Assembly: GCA_027485535.1 (NCBI GenBank) | Contig: JAIXQV010000018.1 | Coordinates: 1-20,684, forward strand | Length of the DNA stretch: 20,684 bases | Reading direction: 5' to 3' | Source of the DNA: Oxalobacteraceae bacterium | GTDB taxonomy: Bacteria; Pseudomonadota; Gammaproteobacteria; Burkholderiales; Burkholderiaceae_D | Shown here: positions 14,960 to 20,684 of the stretch, one piece after another | Position numbering within the stretch: the stretch's first letter is position 1 | Layout of the letters: each line of letters opens with the position of its first letter | Position numbers and translations under genes: made by a program | Notes under the pieces: model-generated | Database searches by the model: none | Seen by the model: the letters and a program-made list of their open reading frames with translations, nothing else | Told to the model about the DNA's origin: nothing

Positions 14960-16111
14960 TCAGAGCTCGCCGTACGAATGCAAGCCCGACAGGAACATGT
15001 TCACACCCAGGAATGCGAAGGTCGTGACAAACAAACCGATCACAGCCCACCAAGCGGCGACTTGTCCACGCAAGCCTTTCATGAGCCGCATGTGTAACCA
15101 GGCTGCGTAGTTCAGCCATACGATCAAGGCCCAGGTTTCTTTAGGATCCCAGGACCAATAACCACCCCAAGCCTCGGCTGCCCACAAGGCCCCCAAGATG
15201 GTGGCGATGGTGAAGAAGGCGAAGCCAACCGCGATCGCTTTGTACATCACATCATCCAGTACCTCCAGCGGTGGCAGTCGGTCTTCTAGCTTACCTTTGG
15301 CTTTCAGCAGGTACGCGATACCAACCATGGCGGCGAGTGCGAACGTGCCGTAGCCAATGAAATTGGCCGGCACGTGAATTTTCATCCACCAGCTTTGAAG
15401 TGCCGGCACCAGCGGCTGAATCTCGTGCGCATCGCGCGCTGTCATGTACCAGAGCAGAAAACCGACTGCGGCCGAGATCACCAGCATCACGAAGGCACTG
15501 AATGAGCGCGTTTCATACTTCTGCTCGTAGAACACTAGAAACAAGGCGGTGATCAGGCAGAACAGAATGAACACTTCGTACAGATTGGATACCGGGATAT
15601 GTCCAATGTCTGAACCAAGAAGATAGGACTCATACCAACGCACCATCATGCCGGTGAAGCCGAGCAGAATCGCCGCCCAGCACAGCTTGCTGCCAACCGA
15701 GCCACCAAAGCTTGAGCGCGCTATCAAGCCGCCCCAGTAGAACAGGGTGGAGAGAAAGAACAAGGTGCTCATCCACAAAATAGCGGATTGACTAGAGAGC
15801 ATGTACTTCAGGAAAAATCGGTTCTGCGCCGCGTCCAGATTGCCGCCGTACAGAGAGATACCGTACAAGGAGGTCGCAGCAATTAAAAGAAATAGCGTGC
15901 GTGCTGATTTCCAGTACCAGCCGAGGCCGGCGAATGTCGGCACTGCCGCCAGCAAGATCGCCTTCTCGTAGATGTCCATGAACTCGCCGTAGCGGCTGAG
16001 CGCAAACAGTGCACCCACCAGCAATAGCGCGGCAAACAGCCAGTCGAACCAGCTGCGCCCTTTGAACAGGCTGCTGCTCTCTGCGTAGGTGGTATTTTCA
16101 GTGAGCTCCAT
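14960..16111 (-). CDS. ccsB: System II cytochrome c maturation protein, haem-handling subunit (CcsB in proteobacterial annotation; CcsA/ResC-type)
   Basis: Membrane protein that exports haem and, with ResB, ligates it to CXXCH motifs of apocytochromes on the periplasmic side. The tryptophan-rich WWD signature AAEAWGGYWSWDPKETW lies at 311-327. Candidate haem-ligand His residues occur in KIHVPANFIGYG (H246) and near the C-terminus (LSGLHSYG). About eight or more membrane helices; 383 residues, normal. The ATG at 16111 has GGAG 7 bases upstream. It follows resB by 85 bases on the same strand. Names are confusing in this family: this CcmC/CcmF-like protein is CcsA in plants and cyanobacteria but is usually labelled CcsB in betaproteobacteria. 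Confidence 0.95.
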   Translation of the reverse strand: MELTENTTYAESSSLFKGRSWFDWLFAALLLVGALFALSRYGEFMDIYEKAILLAAVPTFAGLGWYWKSARTLFLLIAATSLYGISLYGGNLDAAQNRFFLKYMLSSQSAILWMSTLFFLSTLFYWGGLIARSSFGGSVGSKLCWAAILLGFTGMMVRWYESYLLGSDIGHIPVSNLYEVFILFCLITALFLVFYEQKYETRSFSAFVMLVISAAVGFLLWYMTARDAHEIQPLVPALQSWWMKIHVPANFIGYGTFALAAMVGIAYLLKAKGKLEDRLPPLEVLDDVMYKAIAVGFAFFTIATILGALWAAEAWGGYWSWDPKETWALIVWLNYAAWLHMRLMKGLRGQVAAWWAVIGLFVTTFAFLGVNMFLSGLHSYGEL

Positions 16112-16196
16112 CGTTTATCTCCGTAGATCTGGCATTACTGCTATGCGCTGCGAAGTATAGTTGAGTGCGCTAAGACGTGCCCGGTAATTCAGAGCC

Positions 16197-18317
16197 TCAC
16201 ACCGTTGGCAAGCGCGCCTTCATCTGATCGAATTCTTTATCGAAATCCAGACTACGCCGCTGTGTGCTCATTGCCATCAGCGTGCGCACACCACCATCTG
16301 CGTCAGGCCGAAGCCAAACCCACAGACGACGCTCGCGAATATAGAGCATGGCGAACACGCCAAGTACCAGAAGTAAGCAGCCTAAATAAACCACATTCTT
16401 ACCAGGGGATCGGGTTACCTGAAATACCGAGGCTTTCACTTCGTCAAAGCCGCGCAATTGCAAATACACCGGTGCACCATAGAAAAAGGAATCCGCAAGC
16501 GCATCCGTCGAACGTTGCAGGAAGCGCGCGTTTTTCGGGTCGGGTACCGCAGCCGGCAAACCATCTTTATCGCGCGCGACTTGCCATAGCTCCCACATGG
16601 CGCCGTTCAAGATTTTCATGAAGATATCAACGGTTCTTTCTTGCTGCTCTTTCGGGACTTTGTCGATAAATCGCGCTACCGCGATATAGCCCGATGATTC
16701 CGCGTCTCCGGCAAATACATTCAAACCGCGCAATGCCGATAGCTGGAGCTGCTCGCGCATTTGCGGCGAGCTATTTGCCCCTAACGGGACATTCGCACCG
16801 TAACGCTTGGCTGCCTTCTCACGCAAGGCAGGATCCGAGATCGCCGCACGTAAGCGCATCCATTCGTCAACCTTGCCGTTAGCATCCGCTGGAATACGGA
16901 GATAACGGAATCCCTCCGAGGGGTTATCGCGCACACCAGCAAGAAATACTTCTTCACCGTCGATAGTTACCGGCATCATGTAATTGCTGAACTCGCGTGC
17001 CTGACCCGTTTTGTCGCGTAGCTTGTACTGCACACTCGGGCCCACATTACGAAGATCCTTGCCGCGCTCGCGATTGGCAGCCGACCCCAATCGCTTCTCG
17101 AGATTCTCATTGAAGCCCTTGGGCTGTTTCACCGAACGTGGATCACCCGCCATATTCTCGACGTTGAACGGACGGAAGCCCGACCACTCAATGGTGTAAT
17201 CACCGTCGTTGCCGGCGAGGCGAGACGCTTTCCCAACTTGCCCCTCGACCGGGAATTGAAGATGACTGGATCCGGCCATGGGATAACCCGCCAGCTTCAA
17301 GCGGCTACCGCCATCTTCAAAGCTCGACTGGTATACGGCGAGGCCTTTATAAATCAACGGCTCGTTCACTTTAATCGTGGCGCGGAAATCATTACCAGTC
17401 TCTTTATCGGTCACGATCACGTTACTGGCGAACAGCTTCGGCATACCGGTCGAGTAGAAATCGACGATGAATTTTTCCAGTTGAATCGAGAAAGGCAGGT
17501 CTTGTATCAACACACCATCGCCCATTTGCAGAATGGTGGTGTTGCTGCTCTGCCCCTCGGGAATCAGCGTGTTGCCTCGGAACGTGATGTTGCCGTTGCC
17601 GAGTCGGTGCTTTTCGGGAATGTCGGCGATCACACCACTACCCTTAAAGGTTTCTTTTCCGAACAGCCACTGCTGCGCACGAATCGGTAAATTCGAGTCA
17701 AGCAGTCCGCCGACGCAAATGATGACGATGGCCGAGTGCGCGAAAATGTAGCCAAGTTTGTTGGCAGCGCCTTGCTTTGCGCTGAGCAAAACCGCGCCAT
17801 CTTTGGGGACTTGCCGCACCTGATAACCGGCTGCAGCGATCTGTTTTATGTATTCACTCGCCAATTGGTCGATCGCGCGCGAAGATGACCACTCGGCATG
17901 ATGATGAAAATTTCGAAGGGACTGTTCGCGCACATTCACGCGCCAGCTCTTCATGTCGGCGATCATTTTCGGCGCATTGCGAATAATGCAGAGCGAGGTC
18001 GAGGTGACCAGAAACGCCATGATCAACAGAAACCACCAGGCTGAATAAACCGAGTAAACAGAAAAACGGGCAAACACTTCAAACCAGAACGGACCAAACT
18101 GGTTCACGTAGTTCGGCATGGGCTCGCCCTGCAGCACGACAGTACCAACCACCGAGGCAATCGAGATGATGGTCAACAAGCTGATCGCAAAGCGCATCGA
18201 CGACACCAGCTCGACCAACTCGGTCACGAACCGACCACGGTTGGTCAGCAGCATGCCCTGTGTGGTGGCGGTGGATGATGGGTGGCTTGTGTCGAGAGTG
18301 TCCATAGTTACGAGCAT
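16197..18317 (-). CDS. resB: Cytochrome c biogenesis protein ResB (System II)
   Basis: Large membrane/periplasmic partner of the CcsB haem protein; it presents reduced apocytochrome for haem attachment. The N-terminus is typical: FVTELVELVSSMRFAISLLT, then SVVGTVVLQGEPMPNYVNQ and FGPFWFEVF, with three helices in the first 220 residues. A long periplasmic domain covers roughly 225-630, and a final helix VVYLGCLLLVLGVFAMLYI precedes a cytoplasmic tail. 706 residues from the ATG at 18317; M5 (18305) and M22 (18254) are alternative starts, and none has a good ribosome site. A terminator-like hairpin lies immediately upstream. Genes before and after (cytochrome c4, ccsB) are on the same strand and fit the function. 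Confidence 0.95.
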   Translation of the reverse strand: MLVTMDTLDTSHPSSTATTQGMLLTNRGRFVTELVELVSSMRFAISLLTIISIASVVGTVVLQGEPMPNYVNQFGPFWFEVFARFSVYSVYSAWWFLLIMAFLVTSTSLCIIRNAPKMIADMKSWRVNVREQSLRNFHHHAEWSSSRAIDQLASEYIKQIAAAGYQVRQVPKDGAVLLSAKQGAANKLGYIFAHSAIVIICVGGLLDSNLPIRAQQWLFGKETFKGSGVIADIPEKHRLGNGNITFRGNTLIPEGQSSNTTILQMGDGVLIQDLPFSIQLEKFIVDFYSTGMPKLFASNVIVTDKETGNDFRATIKVNEPLIYKGLAVYQSSFEDGGSRLKLAGYPMAGSSHLQFPVEGQVGKASRLAGNDGDYTIEWSGFRPFNVENMAGDPRSVKQPKGFNENLEKRLGSAANRERGKDLRNVGPSVQYKLRDKTGQAREFSNYMMPVTIDGEEVFLAGVRDNPSEGFRYLRIPADANGKVDEWMRLRAAISDPALREKAAKRYGANVPLGANSSPQMREQLQLSALRGLNVFAGDAESSGYIAVARFIDKVPKEQQERTVDIFMKILNGAMWELWQVARDKDGLPAAVPDPKNARFLQRSTDALADSFFYGAPVYLQLRGFDEVKASVFQVTRSPGKNVVYLGCLLLVLGVFAMLYIRERRLWVWLRPDADGGVRTLMAMSTQRRSLDFDKEFDQMKARLPTV

Positions 18318-18349
18318 AAAACAAAAAGGGGCGGCTTGTAGCCACCCCT
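18318..18349 (-). terminator. Terminator-like stem-loop between cytochrome c4 and resB
   Basis: On the minus strand AGGGGTGGCT pairs with AGCCGCCCCT (one mismatched pair, 3-base loop; plus coordinates 18327-18349). It is followed by TTTTTGTTTT, which runs into the resB ATG at 18317. It could end the cytochrome c4 message or act as an attenuator for resB. Confidence 0.75.
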
Positions 18350-18363
18350 GATATCGGTTTGTG

Positions 18364-18391
18364 TCTCCCGAGCGATCTGCTTATCGGGAGA
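18364..18391. other. Second stem-loop after cytochrome c4
   Basis: TCTCCCGA (18364-18371) and TCGGGAGA (18384-18391) form a perfect 8-bp stem with a 12-base loop, 10 bases past the cytochrome stop on the minus strand. No T-run follows on either strand, so it looks like an mRNA 3'-end stabiliser rather than a terminator. Confidence 0.6.
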
Positions 18392-18400
18392 TGAAACGTA

Positions 18401-19057
18401 TCACCGCAGACCAGTGATGTAATCGGAGACGGCTTTCATCTCATCATCCGTGAGCCGTTTGCTAATGGCCGTCATTTGTGCAGAGTTGCTACGGGTACCA
18501 GCACGGAAATTCGTCAGCTGAGTGACCGAGTAATCCTGATGTTGGCCAGCGATACGGGGATACTGCGCTGGAATACCCGCACCGTTCGCGCTGTGGCAGC
18601 CTGCGCAGGCCGGTACATTCTTTTCAGCGATGCCGGCGCGATAAATTTTGCGGCCCAGCTCAGCAGTCTCTTTGACCTTGGCAACGCCCGGCGTGGCTCT
18701 TTGCTTCGAGAGGTAGGCGGCGATATTGTCGATATCCTCAGGTGTCATCGCTTTAGCGATCATGGTCATGATGGCGTTGTTGCGATCTGGACCCTGAAAA
18801 TCGTGCAACTGCTTCTTGATGTAAGCAGCATGTTGACCGCCAAGCTTGGGGTTTTGCGGTATCACCGCATTGCCCTCTGCGCCATGGCAGGCGATACAGG
18901 CGGTAATGCCGCGCGCAGGGTCACCACCTGAGTACAGCGATGCGCCCTTGGCAGGGTCTGCTGTAGCTGATTTTTGTTCTGTTGCCTGCGCAGTAAGAAG
19001 CGCTGAACACAGCGCAACAGCGAGGAATTTCAAACACAACGAGAGCACTCGATTCAT
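18401..19057 (-). CDS. Cytochrome c4-type dihaem periplasmic protein
   Basis: Periplasmic electron carrier with two tandem cytochrome c domains, usually delivering electrons to terminal oxidases. The signal peptide ends near residue 25 (LAVALCSALLTAQA). Haem-binding motifs are CIACH (54-58) and CAGCH (151-155). Candidate Met axial ligands lie in NNAIMTMIAKAMT (first half) and NSAQMTAISKRLT (M195, second half). The two halves align with each other, as in cytochrome c4. 218 residues, normal. It is upstream of resB/ccsB, whose products mature this kind of protein. No obvious Shine-Dalgarno site. It diverges from engB across a 126-base gap holding a palindrome. Commonly called cytochrome c4 (cc4 or cycA); the symbol is left blank. 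Confidence 0.93.
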   Translation of the reverse strand: MNRVLSLCLKFLAVALCSALLTAQATEQKSATADPAKGASLYSGGDPARGITACIACHGAEGNAVIPQNPKLGGQHAAYIKKQLHDFQGPDRNNAIMTMIAKAMTPEDIDNIAAYLSKQRATPGVAKVKETAELGRKIYRAGIAEKNVPACAGCHSANGAGIPAQYPRIAGQHQDYSVTQLTNFRAGTRSNSAQMTAISKRLTDDEMKAVSDYITGLR

Positions 19058-19106
19058 TCAAACACCCGGGCAATAATTGATTCGGTTAGTCGCGAAATAC
19101 AGCCCG

Positions 19107-19123
19107 GCATTGTACTACAATGC
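19107..19123. promoter_or_regulatory. 17-bp palindrome with back-to-back -10 boxes between cytochrome c4 and engB
   Basis: GCATTGTA-C-TACAATGC is a perfect 8-bp inverted repeat around one base. Each arm contains TACAAT, one on each strand (plus 19116-19121; minus complement of 19109-19114), placed as possible -10 elements of divergent promoters. No good -35 boxes were found at 16-18 bases for either. It may equally be an operator. Confidence 0.5.
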
Positions 19124-19183
19124 TTATCAGCGATTTTTCGCCCTCCTGTCGACAGATGCCGCGTTTGCCGGCCCCACATCCCG

Positions 19184-19927
19184 ATGTCAATCCTCTGGCA
19201 ATCCCGCTTCTTCACAACCGTGAATCGACTTCAGGATTTGCCAAAATACCAAGTGCCGGAATTGGCCTTCGCCGGCCGCTCGAATGCGGGCAAGTCGACC
19301 GCGATCAACCTGCTTTGCAACCAAAAAAAGCTCGCATTTGCCTCCAAAACCCCCGGCCGCACTCAGCACATCAACTATTTCTCGATTGGCGGCGCACATG
19401 TGGGCCAGCACCGGCGCGACATCGCACGCAGCGAGGAGATTCGGGCGTTTGTGGTGGATTTACCCGGCTACGGCTACGCCGAGGTGGCCGGCACGGCTAA
19501 GCATCACTGGCAGCAGCTGTTAGGTCGCTATGTTCAGGTCAGGGAGCCGCTGGTGGGCTTGGTGCTAATCATGGATGCGCGCCGACCATTCACTGAGCTT
19601 GACCTAGAGATGCTGGAGTGGTTCGCGCCGACCGGCAAGCCTATCCATTGTCTGCTGAGCAAAGCGGATAAGCTCAACCGTAACGAGCAATCGGACGCGA
19701 TTCGACTCGCCAGAACCGTTCTGGCTAGCTATGTTGACGAGGACGGGCAGCCTCTGCCATTCTCTGTGCAGCTATTCTCTGCACTCAAGCGTATCGGCTT
19801 GGATGAGGCAGATCGCAAAATCTGCAGTCTGTTGCAGCTCGAGGCTAGCCCTGATGATGAAGAGCCGCCATCACTAGCAGAAAAAGACCCTGGAGAGCGG
19901 GAGATGCCTCCAGGGTCTAAACACTGA
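19184..19927 (+). CDS. engB: Ribosome biogenesis GTPase EngB/YsxC
   Basis: TRAFAC-class GTPase needed for late assembly of the 50S subunit. All G motifs are present: G1 GRSNAGKST (31-39), the switch I region KTPGRTQHINYF (55-66), G3 DLPGYGYAEV (92-101), G4 SKAD (159-162, where TKAD is commoner) and G5 SAL (199-201). An insert at about 69-86 (GGAHVGQHRRDIARSEE) lengthens the region between switch I and G3. The C-terminal tail after 221 is acidic and Pro-rich, and overlaps an 11-bp inverted repeat in the DNA. Length 247, longer than the 195-215 of E. coli and Bacillus forms. The start matches family N-termini (SRFFTTVNRLQDLP), without a Shine-Dalgarno site. hemB follows on the same strand. Confidence 0.96.
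   Translation: MSILWQSRFFTTVNRLQDLPKYQVPELAFAGRSNAGKSTAINLLCNQKKLAFASKTPGRTQHINYFSIGGAHVGQHRRDIARSEEIRAFVVDLPGYGYAEVAGTAKHHWQQLLGRYVQVREPLVGLVLIMDARRPFTELDLEMLEWFAPTGKPIHCLLSKADKLNRNEQSDAIRLARTVLASYVDEDGQPLPFSVQLFSALKRIGLDEADRKICSLLQLEASPDDEEPPSLAEKDPGEREMPPGSKH
19881..19918 (-). terminator. Minus-strand terminator-like hairpin inside the engB 3' end
   Basis: AGACCCTGGAG (19885-19895) and CTCCAGGGTCT (19908-19918) form a perfect 11-bp stem with a 12-base loop. On the minus strand the stem is followed by a T-run (complement of 19881-19885); on the plus strand it is followed by AAACACTG. It therefore reads as a terminator for leftward transcription, although no leftward gene is seen to its right. 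Confidence 0.6.
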
Positions 19928-19932
19928 CTCTA

Positions 19933-19965
19933 CTGAGCCAGCCCCGCTCAGGGAGGATAAGCGGG
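19933..19965 (+). other. Two mutually exclusive hairpins in the engB-hemB gap
   Basis: CTGAGC (19933-19938) can pair with GCTCAG (19946-19951). Alternatively CCCGCT (19943-19948) can pair with AGCGGG (19960-19965). The two 6-bp stems share bases 19946-19948, so only one can form. The rest of the 148-base gap holds a TATAAA-like -10 (20018-20023) with no good -35. Confidence 0.35.
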
Positions 19966-20075
19966 AGGTGATTGACACCCATGGCTAGGAGTGCCGCTTT
20001 TTCAAGAAGTTCATCGCTATAAAAATCGTCTCGCAGCTAAAAACTATTCACAACAACATTTGCCTGAGATTCATC

Positions 20076-20684
20076 ATGAGCCACGATCCACTTGCCCGCT
20101 TCCCTGCTACGCGTTTGCGCCGTATGCGCAAAGACGCTTTCTCGCGCGCGATGATGCGCGAACATGTCGTCACGCCCGCCGATCTGATTTATCCCGTCTT
20201 TATTCTCGATGGGGAGAAAAAGCGCGAAGCAGTGCCATCAATGCCCAGTGTCGAACGTTTGTCGGTCGATCTGTTGATGCCGGTTGCCGAGGAATGTGTG
20301 GCTCTGGGTATCCCAGTGCTAGCGCTGTTCCCGGTGATCGACCCGCAGCTAAAAACGCCTGACGGAATTGAAGCGACCAATCCAAAGGGCTTGGTACCGC
20401 GCGCGGTGCGTGAGCTAAAGCAACGCTTCCCGGAGTTAGGCGTATTGACCGATGTCGCGCTTGATCCGTACACCAGTCATGGTCAGGATGGTGTGCTGAA
20501 TGAAGACGGCTATGTCTTGAATGACGAGACCACCGCAATCTTGGTGCAGCAAGCGCTGACACAAGCTGAAGCGGGCGTTGATATCGTCGCCCCGTGCGAC
20601 ATGATGGATGGGCGGATCGGTGCAATTCGGAGCGCGCTGGAAGACGATGGGCATATCTACACTCGCATCATGGCGTATTCGGCA
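20076..20684 (+). CDS. hemB: Delta-aminolevulinic acid dehydratase (porphobilinogen synthase), 3' end outside window
   Basis: Condenses two 5-aminolevulinate molecules to porphobilinogen, the first common tetrapyrrole step. The frame is open from ATG 20076 to the window end (203 codons). The N-terminus is family-typical: RFPATRLRRMRKDAFSRAM, then LIYPVFILDG, and later APCDMMDGRIGAIR. The metal loop reads DVALDPYTSHGQDG (126-139): where zinc enzymes have three Cys (DTCFCEYTSHG-type), this has Ala, Asp and Asp, the pattern of magnesium-dependent enzymes such as those of Pseudomonas and Bradyrhizobium. The visible part stops at MAYSA, just before the first active-site Lys region. It follows engB by 148 bases with only a weak ribosome site. 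It supplies haem for cytochromes such as the one encoded nearby. Confidence 0.97.
   Translation, partial: MSHDPLARFPATRLRRMRKDAFSRAMMREHVVTPADLIYPVFILDGEKKREAVPSMPSVERLSVDLLMPVAEECVALGIPVLALFPVIDPQLKTPDGIEATNPKGLVPRAVRELKQRFPELGVLTDVALDPYTSHGQDGVLNEDGYVLNDETTAILVQQALTQAEAGVDIVAPCDMMDGRIGAIRSALEDDGHIYTRIMAYSA

Noticed and set aside
19972..19977. TTGACA as a -35 box for hemB
   Set aside because: The base positions 16-18 bases downstream (around CGCTTT) do not resemble a -10 box.
19983..20002. GGC/GCC stem followed by TTTTT as an engB terminator
   Set aside because: A 3-bp stem is too weak to support a terminator call.
19991..20362. Open frame overlapping the start of hemB
   Set aside because: It is out of frame with the clear HemB sequence and has no family resemblance.
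1..20684. CRISPR arrays, insertion sequences, integrases, tRNA/rRNA genes, defence islands
   Set aside because: No regularly spaced repeats, transposase-like or integrase-like proteins, or RNA gene signatures were seen; gene content is housekeeping with conserved order.

Overview
The window is ordinary chromosomal DNA from a Gram-negative bacterium, most probably a betaproteobacterium of the order Burkholderiales (Oxalobacteraceae-like, moderate G+C). The pointers are the gene order rpoN-hpf, ponA divergent from pilMNOPQ-aroK-aroB-dgt, cyaY/lptM-lysA, and cytochrome c4-resB-ccsB with engB-hemB. The ResB/CcsB (System II) cytochrome maturation pair and the protein sequences also fit this group. 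The genus call is inference. No mobile element, integrase, tRNA, rRNA or CRISPR array was seen, and about 95% of the window is coding.

Layout from left to right. 1-480: the 3' end of rpoN (sigma-54), then hpf (ribosome hibernation factor) with a clear terminator. 1028-8789, minus strand: a compact run read pilM-pilN-pilO-pilP-pilQ-aroK-aroB-dgt. Almost every junction is a 4-base stop/start overlap. It encodes the type IV pilus alignment complex and outer-membrane secretin, two shikimate pathway enzymes and a dNTP triphosphohydrolase. 9023-11416, plus strand: ponA (penicillin-binding protein 1A) with its own terminator. 11485-11817, minus: cyaY (frataxin). 11893-13349, plus: the tiny lipoprotein gene lptM, which is below 60 codons, and lysA (last step of lysine synthesis).

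13285-19057, minus: cytochrome c4, resB, ccsB, msrP, msrQ. This is a periplasmic redox block: a dihaem cytochrome, the two-part haem delivery and ligation machine, and the MsrPQ system that repairs oxidised methionine in the periplasm. 19184-19927, plus: engB, a GTPase of ribosome assembly. 20076-20684, plus: the 5' part of hemB (porphobilinogen synthase), cut by the window end. hemB makes haem precursors and so relates to the cytochrome block.

I found no new defence, mobile or biosynthetic system. What deserves a second look is mostly RNA-level architecture at gene ends: a terminator inside the dgt coding end, a terminator-like stem whose U-tract runs into the resB start codon, and an 11-bp inverted repeat in the end of engB that reads as a terminator on the opposite strand. 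There is also a 17-bp palindrome carrying back-to-back -10 boxes, alternative hairpins ahead of hemB, and a 65-bp tail-to-tail overlap of lysA and msrQ.
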